From positions 62,001 through 126,000 of the forward strand of contig NZ_JARFVA010000003.1 of assembly GCF_029194005.1 (NCBI RefSeq): a stretch of DNA of 64,000 nucleotides, given 5' to 3'. This DNA is from Flagellimonas okinawensis. Lineage in GTDB: Bacteria; Bacteroidota; Bacteroidia; Flavobacteriales; Flavobacteriaceae. Below are positions 53,424-62,866 of the stretch, piece after piece (the first letter of the stretch is position 1; every line of letters starts with the position of its first letter). A program made the position numbers and the translations under genes. The notes under the pieces are model-generated. The model was not told the DNA's origin and did not search any database. It was given only the letters and a program-made list of their open reading frames with translations.

Positions 53424-56222
53424 TTATCTTATTTGCATATTATCCTTACTCTTGTCAAAAACGTAGTCCAATACTTGGGCGTGACGTCTTTTGGATCGCA
53501 CCGCGCTACCTGCTGCAGGCGCACCATAGAATCTACGGGAAGCTACCCTGAATTGCTTGGCCTCGTCCAAATGCATCAACATATGGCTCCATGCCCCCAT
53601 ATTCCTTGGTTCTTCCTGTGCCCAAACGATATCGTCCGCATTTTTGTATTTTTTGATAATACTACGCATTTCTTTCGCTGGCAACGGGAACAATTGCTCC
53701 ACACGCACCAAAGCTACATCATCCCTGTCAAGTTCCTCTCTCTTGTCCAAAAGGTCGTAGTAAAACTTACCGGTGCAGAACACCAAAGTTTTTACCTTGG
53801 ATGCTTTTGCCTCGGCATCATCAATTACCATTTGGAAACCTCCATTGGCCATTTCCTCTTTTGTGGAATGTACTTTTGGGTGTCTCAACAAACTTTTGGG
53901 CGTAAATACCACCAATGGCTTACGGAACTTTGCTTTCATCTGTCTGCGGAACAAATGGAACAGGTTAGCAGGAGTGGTCACATCTGCGACGAACATATTG
54001 TCCTTGGCGCAAAGCTGAAGGTACCTTTCCATACGTGCGGATGAGTGTTCAGCTCCTTGGCCTTCGTAACCATGGGGCAACAACAGCACCAAGCCGTTCT
54101 GCATTTTCCATTTATCCTCGGCAGAAGATAAGTATTGGTCGATGATAATTTGGGCTCCATTACTGAAATCCCCAAACTGTGCCTCCCAAATGGTCAATGT
54201 TTTTGGGCTGGCCATGGCATAACCATAATCAAATCCCATTACGGCATATTCGGAAAGCAGGGAATTGTAGATATGGAATTTACCATTTTGGTTGTCTCCC
54301 ATCTCGTTCAACAACACTACTTCCTCCTCGTGCATTTCGGTTTTGATGACCGCATGCCTGTGGGAAAATGTTCCTCTTTCGACATCCTGACCGGTCATCC
54401 TAACATCATAACCTTCCTCGATCAAAGACCCATAGGCCAATAGTTCGCCCATGGCCCAGTCGAGCTTGTTGTCCTCGAAGTACATTTTATGTCTCCCTTC
54501 CACCAATCTCACCAACTTCCTCAAGAATTTTTTGTCCTCGGGCAATTTAGTGATACTCTTGGCCACCTCATCCAATTTTTTCAGATCATAGGAAGTGTCC
54601 ATAGGCTTCAACATCACTTCTTCGGTGACCTGGCCAAAACCTTCCCATTCATCTTGCATGAAAGGTGTAATCCTTGTTTTCTCAATCTTACGGGAATCCA
54701 AAAGATCTTCTTCGAGATCGTTTTTGTACTTCTCCTCCAAATCCTTCACATAATTCTCATCGATGATTCCCTCGGCTATCAATTTTGCAGCGTAGATATC
54801 CCTTGGGTTATCGTGTTTGGAAATGGACTTATATAACAATGGCTGGGTGAATTTGGGCTCATCACCTTCGTTGTGTCCGTACTTTCTATAGCCCAACAGG
54901 TCCAAGAATATATCGCGCTTGTAGCGCATCCTGTATTCCAAGGCAAATGTTGTTGCATGCACTACGGCTTCGGCATCATCCGCGTTTACGTGAAGAACCG
55001 GTGAAAGGGTCACTTTGCCCACATCGGTACAATAAGTAGAGGACCTGGCATCCAAATAGTTAGTGGTAAACCCAATTTGATTGTTCACCACAATATGAAT
55101 GGTTCCTCCCGTGGTATAACCATCCAAACGGGCCATTTGTATGGTTTCGTAAACCACTCCCTGACCAGCGAATGCAGCATCTCCATGTATCAAAATTGGA
55201 AGCACCTCGGAAATATTATCACCATGATCGTGATCCTGTTTTGCCCGAGTGATTCCTTCCACGATTGAATTGACGGTCTCCAAGTGTGAAGGGTTCGGTG
55301 CAATGTTCATATTGACCATTTTACCAGAATCAGTTTCACGCTTCGAGGTCCAACCCAAGTGATATTTTACATCCCCATCAAAAATGGTTTCCTCATAATC
55401 CTTACCGTCGAACTCGCTGAAAATATCCTTTGGCGATTTACCAAAGATATTGGTCAGCACGTTCAAACGCCCCCTGTGGGCCATCCCCACAACAAATTGT
55501 TTCACCCCTTTGTCAGCAGCCTTCTCAATGATCACATCCAAAGCAGGAATCAAGGATTCACCTCCCTCGAGCGAAAACCTCTTTTGCCCCACATACTTGG
55601 TGTGCAAAAAGTTTTCGAACGAAACGGCCTCGTTCAATTTCCTCAGTATGTTCTTCTTTTCCTCGGGGGTGAAATTTGGGTGGTTATCGTTTACGTTCAG
55701 CCAATCCTGGATCCATTGGATACGTTCTGGCGTACGGATATACATGTATTCCACACCTATGGAATCGCAGTAAATGCTCTCCAAATGACGTACAATTTCC
55801 TTTAGGGTCGAAGGACCGATCCCCAAAATCTTACCTGCATCAAATACGGTATCCAGATCTTCATTGGACAAGCCAAAATTGGCAAGTTCCAAAGTAGGTT
55901 CGTACTTCCTTCTTTCCCTTACCGGGTTGGTCTTGGTAAACAAGTGTCCACGCGAGCGGTAACCATCGATCAAGCGAATAACCTGAAACTCCTTTTGGAG
56001 CGCCTCGGGCATCTCAACCTTCTTTCCATTGGAAAGCACGACCATTCCGCCTTTGTCCGATTCGATTCCCAAATCTTCGAGGGAACCTTCCAAACCAAAA
56101 TCAAATCCCTGAAAAAAAGCCCTCCAACTGGGCTCAATACTATCGGGGTTCGTTAGATATCTTTCGTATTGCTCCGCAAAATATGAAGTGTGCGCAGCAT
56201 TTAAAAATGAATATTTGTCCAT
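53424..56222 (-). CDS. sucA: 2-oxoglutarate dehydrogenase E1
   Basis: E1 decarboxylates 2-oxoglutarate with thiamine diphosphate in the TCA cycle. The 932-residue protein has the N-terminal helix that binds E2 (FLNAAHTSYFAEQYERYLTN, SWRAFFQGFDFG), GMAHRGRLNVLTNIFGKSP, LPILIHGDAAFAGQGVVYE, VNNQIGFTTN, and in the second half FSHRHAVIKTE, LLPHGYEGQGAEHSSARMER. Length and both ends match the family. It leads the sucA-sucB operon. TATTTTTG (56260-56267, minus) is the likely -7 box. Confidence 0.97.
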   Translation of the reverse strand: MDKYSFLNAAHTSYFAEQYERYLTNPDSIEPSWRAFFQGFDFGLEGSLEDLGIESDKGGMVVLSNGKKVEMPEALQKEFQVIRLIDGYRSRGHLFTKTNPVRERRKYEPTLELANFGLSNEDLDTVFDAGKILGIGPSTLKEIVRHLESIYCDSIGVEYMYIRTPERIQWIQDWLNVNDNHPNFTPEEKKNILRKLNEAVSFENFLHTKYVGQKRFSLEGGESLIPALDVIIEKAADKGVKQFVVGMAHRGRLNVLTNIFGKSPKDIFSEFDGKDYEETIFDGDVKYHLGWTSKRETDSGKMVNMNIAPNPSHLETVNSIVEGITRAKQDHDHGDNISEVLPILIHGDAAFAGQGVVYETIQMARLDGYTTGGTIHIVVNNQIGFTTNYLDARSSTYCTDVGKVTLSPVLHVNADDAEAVVHATTFALEYRMRYKRDIFLDLLGYRKYGHNEGDEPKFTQPLLYKSISKHDNPRDIYAAKLIAEGIIDENYVKDLEEKYKNDLEEDLLDSRKIEKTRITPFMQDEWEGFGQVTEEVMLKPMDTSYDLKKLDEVAKSITKLPEDKKFLRKLVRLVEGRHKMYFEDNKLDWAMGELLAYGSLIEEGYDVRMTGQDVERGTFSHRHAVIKTEMHEEEVVLLNEMGDNQNGKFHIYNSLLSEYAVMGFDYGYAMASPKTLTIWEAQFGDFSNGAQIIIDQYLSSAEDKWKMQNGLVLLLPHGYEGQGAEHSSARMERYLQLCAKDNMFVADVTTPANLFHLFRRQMKAKFRKPLVVFTPKSLLRHPKVHSTKEEMANGGFQMVIDDAEAKASKVKTLVFCTGKFYYDLLDKREELDRDDVALVRVEQLFPLPAKEMRSIIKKYKNADDIVWAQEEPRNMGAWSHMLMHLDEAKQFRVASRRFYGAPAAGSAVRSKRRHAQVLDYVFDKSKDNMQIR

Positions 56223-56259
56223 TCTTTCTATTTCTCCAAAACTTTATGGAAAATTTTGT

Positions 56260-56267
56260 CAAAAATA
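56260..56267 (-). promoter_or_regulatory. -7 promoter box of sucA-sucB
   Basis: CAAAAATA reads TATTTTTG on the minus strand, 37 bases before the ATG; no clear -33 element. Confidence 0.5.
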
Positions 56268-56431
56268 CGGGTTTTACTGTTTACATGCTTGTGTTTTTCT
56301 CAATTTCTTGTTCAAAATCAAAACTCTGTTACAGAACCCACAGGAAAGCGATAAAAATTAAATTTTTAACTCAAATTAACAGGGGATACTAAAAATAATT
56401 TAACTTGACCTCCAACCTAAACCGACCAAAC

Positions 56432-57532
56432 ATGTCCAAACTAAAAAACAGGTTCCTTTCCCTTGACGTTTTCAGGGGGCTGGATGTTGCCTTGATGATC
56501 GTGGTAAACTCTCCCGGAAACGGATCGACTTCTTTTGCCCCATTACGACATGCGGAATGGCACGGTTTTACATTGACGGATCTGGTTTTTCCCACTTTTT
56601 TGTTCGTTGTTGGAAATGCCATGAGCTTTAGCATGAAAAAATATGAAAGTATGGGCAACCCCGCTTTTTTTAGAAAAGTGCTGAAACGAACGTCAATTAT
56701 ATTCCTACTGGGCTTTTTAATGTATTGGTATCCCTTCTTTGATGATGGACAATTGAAACCTTTTTCGGAAACGCGGGTTTTTGGCGTATTACAACGCATC
56801 GCTCTCTGCTATATGTTCGCTTCAATTATCCTTCATTTTGTGAAGACCAAAACAGCCATATGGCTGAGTGCCGTTTTTTTGGTGGCATACCATCTTATCC
56901 TAATAGGATTTGGCGACCTTACCCTTACCGGAAACGCGGTTATAAAATTGGACGAATGGTTGATCGGTGCGGACCATATGTACCACGGAGAAGGAATAGC
57001 CTTTGACCCCGAAGGTTTGCTGAGTACGCTTCCTGCGATTGTAAATGTAATTATTGGTTATTTGGCCGGTAGGTTCATACAGAACAATGGCCAGAATTTT
57101 GAAACGGTCGCCAAACTGATGATGTTCGGATGTGTTCTGGTTTTCGCAGGTTTGACATGGGACCTTATATTACCGATAAACAAGAAGCTTTGGACAAGTT
57201 CCTTTGTGTTGCTTACCTGTGGGATAGATCTCTTCGCCATAGCCATTCTTATTTATATACTGGATATGAAAAAAGCAAAAAGCTGGAGTTACTTTTTTGA
57301 AGTGTTCGGAAAAAACACCTTGTTCATTTATTTGCTCTCAGAGGTTTTTGTAATATCACTTTTTGCAATCGATATTGGGGATAGCTCCTTATATAGATGG
57401 ATAGCGGACAACATTTTTATTTCTTGGTCCGGTGGCTACATGGGGTCCCTATTGTTTGCCCTATGGGTAATGCTGAGCTGCTGGGCGGTCGGATATTTTA
57501 TGGACAAAAAAGGGATCTACGTAAAAGTCTGA
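56432..57532 (+). CDS. HGSNAT-like membrane acyltransferase (DUF5009/DUF1624 family)
   Basis: The 366-residue protein has about ten hydrophobic segments and the family start RFLSLDVFRGLDVALMIVVN, with the conserved His in LRHAEWHGFTLTDLVFPTFL. Proteins of this family resemble heparan-alpha-glucosaminide N-acetyltransferase and probably move an acetyl group from cytoplasmic acetyl-CoA to sugars outside. The ATG at 56432 is used rather than a TTG at 56405. The target sugar is unknown. The gene diverges from sucA. Confidence 0.88.
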   Translation: MSKLKNRFLSLDVFRGLDVALMIVVNSPGNGSTSFAPLRHAEWHGFTLTDLVFPTFLFVVGNAMSFSMKKYESMGNPAFFRKVLKRTSIIFLLGFLMYWYPFFDDGQLKPFSETRVFGVLQRIALCYMFASIILHFVKTKTAIWLSAVFLVAYHLILIGFGDLTLTGNAVIKLDEWLIGADHMYHGEGIAFDPEGLLSTLPAIVNVIIGYLAGRFIQNNGQNFETVAKLMMFGCVLVFAGLTWDLILPINKKLWTSSFVLLTCGIDLFAIAILIYILDMKKAKSWSYFFEVFGKNTLFIYLLSEVFVISLFAIDIGDSSLYRWIADNIFISWSGGYMGSLLFALWVMLSCWAVGYFMDKKGIYVKV

Positions 57533-57539
57533 CCTTGGA

Positions 57540-57896
57540 TCATCTGCTATACTTGGCCTTGTACCAAACTTTTTGCCATTCCCTTTTCAACAATAAAAAA
57601 GATACCTCCGCCGAAATATCAACAACATCCGACGGAGCGATCTTTTTCACCTCTTTCTCGGAAATATCCACCACATAAAGCAGGTTCAGATATTCCGGAA
57701 ATTTTTCCACGATCAAAAAGTAAATTTTTTCGTGGATAGTACTTTTCAATTCTTCTGGGGATATGTCCATGGGAATATTGATCGGCACATTGGCCAGATC
57801 AAAATCCTTTTTCAATTGGAGCAATAATTTTTGGTACAGCTGTTCCTTTTGAACAACTTCCAACAACTCCGAACTGGTATTAAAGTTGGACAGCAT
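57540..57896 (-). CDS. Small conserved hypothetical protein
   Basis: I do not recognise a domain in these 118 residues. The sequence is helical and charged, without signal or membrane segments (KEQLYQKLLLQLKKDFDLAN, SPEELKSTIHEKIYFLIVEK, FPEYLNLLYVVDISEKEVKK). The composition looks like a real cytoplasmic protein. It follows the amidohydrolase gene by 31 bases in reverse order (its start is downstream of none of its neighbours' promoters), so the transcription unit is unclear. Confidence 0.65.
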   Translation of the reverse strand: MLSNFNTSSELLEVVQKEQLYQKLLLQLKKDFDLANVPINIPMDISPEELKSTIHEKIYFLIVEKFPEYLNLLYVVDISEKEVKKIAPSDVVDISAEVSFLLLKREWQKVWYKAKYSR

Positions 57897-57927
57897 ATCC
57901 TATTTACGAAGAAATCCTAAAAAGGGA

Positions 57928-59202
57928 TTATTCCCCTTTAAAGATTTTACCGTCCTTCATCACAAAAGCAACCTTTTTCAAGGATTCCACATCCTTATCA
58001 GGATTACCATCAACCGCAATGATATCGGCAGTAAAACCTTGTTTCAACTGACCTAGGCCATCAAGACCCAAAAGAGCTGCATTGGTCATCGTTGCAGACT
58101 TAATGGCTTCAAGTACCGGCATTCCAGCCTCTACCATATAAACAAACTCTCTGGCATTCTCCCCATGTGGATAAACTCCGGCATCCGTTCCAAAAGCAAT
58201 TGGAACTCCTTTTTTATAGGCTCTTGCGAACATTGCCTGGAGCTTCGGACCGATTTCTATAGCCTTTTTAGCCACGACCTCTGGATAGTATCCTGGTTTT
58301 GCGCCATTTTCAGCGGCTTGTTTTCCTGCAGTAATCGTTGGGACCAAATAGGTGTCGTGCTTGATCATCAAGTCCATGGTTTCGTCACTCATCAGTGTAC
58401 CATGCTCAATGGTTTTTATACCTCCCAATATCGCTCTTTGCATTCCTTCGTCCCCATGGGCATGTGCAGCGGTCAAAAAATTATAATCTTTTGCTGTGGA
58501 AGTGATGCTCTTGATTTCCTCTAGGGTAAACTGTGGGTTTTGCCCACTCTTGGCAACGCTCAACACCCCGCCTGTCGCGGTAATTTTGATAACATCCGCA
58601 CCCTCCTTGTAACGTTGCCTCACCGCTTTTCTCGCATCTTCGACGGAATTTACCACACCTTCTTTTGGCCCTGGGTCTTCCATGAGGGATTTTTTTACAC
58701 CATTGGTAGGGTCTGCGTGTCCACCTGTGGTCCCAATGGCCTTTCCAGCGGTAAAAATCCTCGGTCCAACAATAATTCCTTTGTTAATGGCATTTCTCAA
58801 GGAAATATTCACCCCACTACCTCCTAGATCGCGTACTGTGGTAAATCCGGCCATCAAGGTTTTCTTGGCATAAATTGTTGAATTAAATGCCACATCGGCC
58901 TCGTTCAGGGTGAATTTTTGAATATATGCACCTGGATTGGACTCCGACTCGATATGCACGTGCATATCGATAAACCCCGGCATCACGGTCTTGTCCTGCA
59001 AATCCACAACAAAGTCTTTGGAACCTCCTTTTTTAAATCCATCCTCTATGGATTTAATGGAAGTACCAGAGACCACAATAGTTTTCTCGGTCAAAATCTT
59101 TCCGCTTTCCACATCTACAATGCGACCACATTGTAAGTAAGTGTCCTGGGCAAATACAATTGCCGTAAATAGGAAAATGGAAAATGTAAATAGTTTTTTC
59201 AT
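57928..59202 (-). CDS. Exported amidohydrolase
   Basis: The 424-residue protein has a signal peptide (MKKLFTFSIFLFTAIVFAQ) and a full amidohydrolase-superfamily metal site: GFIDMHVHIESE, DVIKITATGGVLSV with the probable carboxylated Lys, AAHAHGDEG, TIEHGTLMSDE and IAFGTDAGVYPHGEN. It matches the group that includes Xaa-Pro dipeptidases and imidazolonepropionase-like enzymes. It acts in the periplasm or outside; substrate is unknown. The C-terminal GFTADIIAVDGNPDKDV is the usual return of the composite beta domain. Confidence 0.9.
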   Translation of the reverse strand: MKKLFTFSIFLFTAIVFAQDTYLQCGRIVDVESGKILTEKTIVVSGTSIKSIEDGFKKGGSKDFVVDLQDKTVMPGFIDMHVHIESESNPGAYIQKFTLNEADVAFNSTIYAKKTLMAGFTTVRDLGGSGVNISLRNAINKGIIVGPRIFTAGKAIGTTGGHADPTNGVKKSLMEDPGPKEGVVNSVEDARKAVRQRYKEGADVIKITATGGVLSVAKSGQNPQFTLEEIKSITSTAKDYNFLTAAHAHGDEGMQRAILGGIKTIEHGTLMSDETMDLMIKHDTYLVPTITAGKQAAENGAKPGYYPEVVAKKAIEIGPKLQAMFARAYKKGVPIAFGTDAGVYPHGENAREFVYMVEAGMPVLEAIKSATMTNAALLGLDGLGQLKQGFTADIIAVDGNPDKDVESLKKVAFVMKDGKIFKGE

Positions 59203-59284
59203 TGGTTTTGAGTTATTTGAATTAGTTACTCTTCAAAATTAACCTTTCCTATACTATTCTACACAAAACTGTTTTGCCAACGAC

Positions 59285-59313
59285 AAAAAAAAGCCTGTCT
59301 ACGGACAGGCTTT
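59285..59313 (-). terminator. Terminator of the degT-galE operon
   Basis: AAAGCCTGTC and GACAGGCTTT with a 4-base loop; on the minus strand the stem is followed by T8, 23 bases after the galE stop. Confidence 0.85.
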
Positions 59314-59335
59314 GACACTTTATAACGGATATTGT

Positions 59336-60352
59336 TTATCCCCTAACTATTTTCTCCCATTCCCATGCTGATTTCATGGCAACATCAAGACTGGATTTTG
59401 CCTTCCAGCCCAAAACTTCATTGGCCTTTTTGGTATCCGCATATGCCTGGATGACATCACCCGGCCTACGATCAACAATTTTATAGTTCAGTTTTTTGCC
59501 TGAAACACGTTCAAAGCTCTGAATAACCTCCAATACCGAGCTACCTTTTCCAGTTCCCAAGTTGAAAACCTCATAATTTCCTTCATTCTCGCTCTTCAAT
59601 AATCGTTGAAGGGCAGCTACGTGGGCCTTTGCCAAGTCTACCACGTGAATGTAATCCCTGATACAGGTACCATCTTCGGTGGGATAATCATCCCCGAAAA
59701 CGGAGAGTTGCTCTCGAAGACCTATCCCGGTCTGTGTAATAAAGGGTACCAGGTTTTGCGGCACTCCTATCGGGAGCTCCCCGATCTTACCTGATGGATG
59801 GGCCCCGATCGGATTAAAATAACGAAGGGCAATGGATTTGATCTCTGGGTTCGCCCTGCACGTATCCTTTATGATCTGTTCTCCCACTTGCTTGGTATTC
59901 CCATAGGGGGATTCGGCCGGCTTTACCGGGGCGGATTCCGTTATGGGCATCTGATCGGCCTGACCGTATACCGTACAAGAGCTGCTGAATATAAAACTTG
60001 CACCTCCCTTTTTCTTCAATTCCTGAAGGATATACACCAATACCCCCAGATTGTTCTCGTAATACAGCAGCGGTTTTTCCACGCTTTCTCCAACAGCTTT
60101 GGAGGCCGCAAAATGAATCACCCCCTCCACATCGGGGTATTTTTGAAAAAATGCCTGGACTTTTGATTTTTCCCTTAAATCGAACTCTTCAAAAATGGGA
60201 CGTTTGCCAGTGATACTTTCAATTCCGTCCAAAACGTCTTTGGTGGAATTGGAAAGGTTGTCGATGATCACCACCTCAAATCCTTCGTTTTGAAGTTCAA
60301 CAACAGTATGGGAACCAATAAACCCGAGCCCCCCTGTTACGAGTATTTTCAT
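59336..60352 (-). CDS. galE: UDP-glucose 4-epimerase
   Basis: GalE interconverts UDP-glucose and UDP-galactose (or their GlcNAc forms). The 338-residue extended short-chain dehydrogenase has the NAD-binding GGLGFIGSHTVVELQ, GVIHFAASKAVGESV, SSSCTVYG with the catalytic Ser region and the YGNTK catalytic Tyr-Lys pair, and NPIGAHPSGKIGE. It starts 2 bases after the DegT gene stops, so the two are translationally coupled, and a terminator follows. A role in surface-glycan precursor supply is inferred. Confidence 0.95.
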   Translation of the reverse strand: MKILVTGGLGFIGSHTVVELQNEGFEVVIIDNLSNSTKDVLDGIESITGKRPIFEEFDLREKSKVQAFFQKYPDVEGVIHFAASKAVGESVEKPLLYYENNLGVLVYILQELKKKGGASFIFSSSCTVYGQADQMPITESAPVKPAESPYGNTKQVGEQIIKDTCRANPEIKSIALRYFNPIGAHPSGKIGELPIGVPQNLVPFITQTGIGLREQLSVFGDDYPTEDGTCIRDYIHVVDLAKAHVAALQRLLKSENEGNYEVFNLGTGKGSSVLEVIQSFERVSGKKLNYKIVDRRPGDVIQAYADTKKANEVLGWKAKSSLDVAMKSAWEWEKIVRG

Positions 60353-60354
60353 TG

Positions 60355-61509
60355 TTACTTATTTACGAAGTCAATAACCAAATTGGTCATAAAGTCAATC
60401 TGCTCATTGTCCAACTCCGTATGCATCGGAAGTGATATAACTTCGTTGACCAATTGATTGGTCACTGGGAAATCCTCTTCGACGTATCTCTCATCCGCAT
60501 ATGCTTTCTGTTTGTGCAACGGAACTGGATAATATACACCACAAGGAACGTTGTTATCGTTCAAATGTTGCACTAGCCCGTCACGTTTTCCATTGGTTAT
60601 CCTTAGTGTATACTGATGGAACACATGGCAATCACATATGCTTTTCTCGGTGTCGCAGCCACAGGATATTCTTGGAACCACAATATGTTCCTGACCTTTA
60701 AAAGCCTTTGAGTATTTCGATGCTGCTTCCCATCGCTTCTGGTTATAAAAATCCAATTTTGGCAATTTTGCCCTGAGTACGGCGGCCTGAATGGAATCCA
60801 ACCTTGAATTTACACCAACAACATCATGATAATACCTTTTGTACATGCCGTGATTGACAATACCGCGAATGGTATGCGCCAAATCATCATCGTTGGTGAA
60901 AATCGCTCCTCCATCCCCATAACAACCTAGGTTTTTGGATGGAAAAAAAGAAGTGGCCCCTACATGTCCAATGGTTCCTGCTTTTTGTTTGGAACCATCC
61001 TTTGAATAATAGGATCCCCCTATGGCCTGAGCATTATCTTCGATAACATACAAATCGTGCTTTTTAGCAAGCTCCATGATATCGTCCATATTAGCACATT
61101 GTCCAAACAAATGCACGGGAACGATGGCCCTTGTTTTTGGGGTAATGGCCTTTTCAATTGCGCTTACATCAATGTTAAATGTGTCCGGCTCAACATCCAC
61201 CAATACCGGAGTCAATTGCAACAGACCAATGACCTCAACGGTGGCAGCAAAGGTAAAGTCGGCAGTAATCACCTCATCGCCGGGCTGCAATCCTAGACCC
61301 ATCATACATATCTGCAATGCATCGGTACCGTTAGCACATGGTATCACATGCTTTACATTGAGATACTCTTCCAACTCGTTCTGAAAGGCATGGACATGAG
61401 GTCCATTTATAAATGCGGATGAATCCAAGATTTCCGCAATAGCTTCATTGACCTCGGTTTTTATACCTTCATATTGACCTTTTAGGTCAACCATTTGTAT
61501 TTTCTTCAT
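60355..61509 (-). CDS. DegT/DnrJ/EryC1/StrS sugar aminotransferase with a Cys cluster
   Basis: This PLP enzyme family adds an amino group to nucleotide-keto-sugars. The 384-residue protein starts KIQMVDLKGQYEGIKTEVNE and has PCANGTDALQICMMGLGLQP, VDVEPDTFNIDVSAIEKAIT, VIEDNAQAIGGSYYS and the PLP lysine in TSFFPSKNLGCYGDGGAIFT. Before HVFHQYTLRITNGKRDG there is an extra segment, SCGCDTEKSICDCH (about residues 284-297), with four Cys that could bind metal. It is operonic with galE, and TAATTTTG at 61528-61535 (minus) is its likely -7 box. Confidence 0.92.
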   Translation of the reverse strand: MKKIQMVDLKGQYEGIKTEVNEAIAEILDSSAFINGPHVHAFQNELEEYLNVKHVIPCANGTDALQICMMGLGLQPGDEVITADFTFAATVEVIGLLQLTPVLVDVEPDTFNIDVSAIEKAITPKTRAIVPVHLFGQCANMDDIMELAKKHDLYVIEDNAQAIGGSYYSKDGSKQKAGTIGHVGATSFFPSKNLGCYGDGGAIFTNDDDLAHTIRGIVNHGMYKRYYHDVVGVNSRLDSIQAAVLRAKLPKLDFYNQKRWEAASKYSKAFKGQEHIVVPRISCGCDTEKSICDCHVFHQYTLRITNGKRDGLVQHLNDNNVPCGVYYPVPLHKQKAYADERYVEEDFPVTNQLVNEVISLPMHTELDNEQIDFMTNLVIDFVNK

Positions 61510-61527
61510 CGGAATAAATTAATAGTT

Positions 61528-61535
61528 CAAAATTA
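61528..61535 (-). promoter_or_regulatory. -7 promoter box of degT-galE
   Basis: CAAAATTA reads TAATTTTG on the minus strand, 18 bases before the ATG. No clear -33 element. Confidence 0.5.
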
Positions 61536-61589
61536 AGAAATAAAGACGCCATAATGGTCTATGAACTAAAGAATGTATTTTAGCAAAAA

Positions 61590-62834
61590 ATGATGCCATT
61601 GCGTTTTCTTTACAATATACTTATCAATATAACTTGGTTTGGCCTTAAAGTGATTGCGCTTTTCAATCAGAAAATTAGGCTGTTCGTACAAGGACGAGGA
61701 AAAACTTTGTCCCTATTGAAGCAACATATAGCGGCCGAGGACAAAACCATTTGGATGCATGTGGCCTCACTTGGAGAGTATGAGCAAGGGCTTCCCATTC
61801 TGGAGCGGTTGCGAAAATCCCATCCAAAACACAAATTGATTCTGAGCTTTTTTTCACCTTCGGGCTATGAGGTCAAGAAGGACACTTCTGCAGCAGATGT
61901 CGCAGTGTATTTGCCTATGGACAGTAATGCAAAGGTCAAACGATTTTTAACCCTCGTGCATCCGGACATGGCCATTTTTGTTAAATACGAGGTCTGGCCC
62001 AATTACCTGCACCACTTAAAAAAGAGAAAAATCCCCACTTTATTGGTATCTGCAATATTTTCTGAAAGACAGATTTATTTTAAGCCCTTGGGAGGGTTTA
62101 TGCGAAAAAGCTTGGGACTGTTCGACCACTATTTTGTTCAAGATAAAAAATCGCAACACCTATTGGAATCCATCGGACACAAAAACTCCACTATTGGCGG
62201 TGACACACGATTGGACCGGGTTTCCGAGATTCTTAAAAGGGACAACCAGCTGGATTTTATGGAGGAGTTCAAGAATACCGACTTGTGTATGGTCGCCGGA
62301 AGTACTTGGCCGGAAGATGAAAAAATATTGATCGACTTTATCAACACCACCAAGGAAAAAATAAAGTTTGTAATAGCACCCCACGAAATCAAAAAAGAGC
62401 ATATTGACAAAATCATTTCGGCATTGCATAAAAAAACATGCCTCTACTCCAAGATGAACGATCAAAATTTAAGCGAAGCCGATGTACTTATTGTTGACAC
62501 CATTGGTCTCTTGACCAAAATATACAGCTATGCAGATATCACTTATGTCGGAGGGGGGTTTGCCACGGGACTGCACAATACCATGGAACCTGCGGTGTTC
62601 GGTATCCCGATCATAATAGGCCCAAAGTTCAAAGGATTTAAAGAAGCGGAAGATTTGGTAGCGGCAGGCGGTATAATATCCGTTTCCGACCAGAAGGGTT
62701 TTGATCTTGTCATGGAAAATCTATTGGCGGACACCTCCACGATAAAAAAATTAGGCCAAATCAATTACAACTACATCAACACCAATACCGGTGCAGCAAA
62801 TCTGATCATGGAACACATATCTGGAATTTTGTAA
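61590..62834 (+). CDS. waaA: 3-deoxy-D-manno-octulosonic-acid (Kdo) transferase
   Basis: WaaA attaches Kdo to lipid A on the inner face of the inner membrane. The 414-residue GT30 enzyme has an N-terminal membrane anchor (FLYNILINITWFGLKVIALF), the catalytic Glu in WMHVASLGEYEQGLPI, MAIFVKYEVWPNYLHHLKKR, MVAGSTWPEDEKILIDF and GGGFATGLHNTMEPAVFGIP for CMP-Kdo binding. The gene opens with two ATG codons. TATTTTAG (61576-61583) ends 6 bases before the first, suggesting a very short leader. Confidence 0.95.
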   Translation: MMPLRFLYNILINITWFGLKVIALFNQKIRLFVQGRGKTLSLLKQHIAAEDKTIWMHVASLGEYEQGLPILERLRKSHPKHKLILSFFSPSGYEVKKDTSAADVAVYLPMDSNAKVKRFLTLVHPDMAIFVKYEVWPNYLHHLKKRKIPTLLVSAIFSERQIYFKPLGGFMRKSLGLFDHYFVQDKKSQHLLESIGHKNSTIGGDTRLDRVSEILKRDNQLDFMEEFKNTDLCMVAGSTWPEDEKILIDFINTTKEKIKFVIAPHEIKKEHIDKIISALHKKTCLYSKMNDQNLSEADVLIVDTIGLLTKIYSYADITYVGGGFATGLHNTMEPAVFGIPIIIGPKFKGFKEAEDLVAAGGIISVSDQKGFDLVMENLLADTSTIKKLGQINYNYINTNTGAANLIMEHISGIL

Positions 62835-62866
62835 AATTTGGTTAGCTTTAACAAAATTCATCCCGT

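Noticed and set aside
53433..54044. A 203-codon plus-strand frame opposite sucA
   Set aside because: Antisense shadow of a firmly identified gene.
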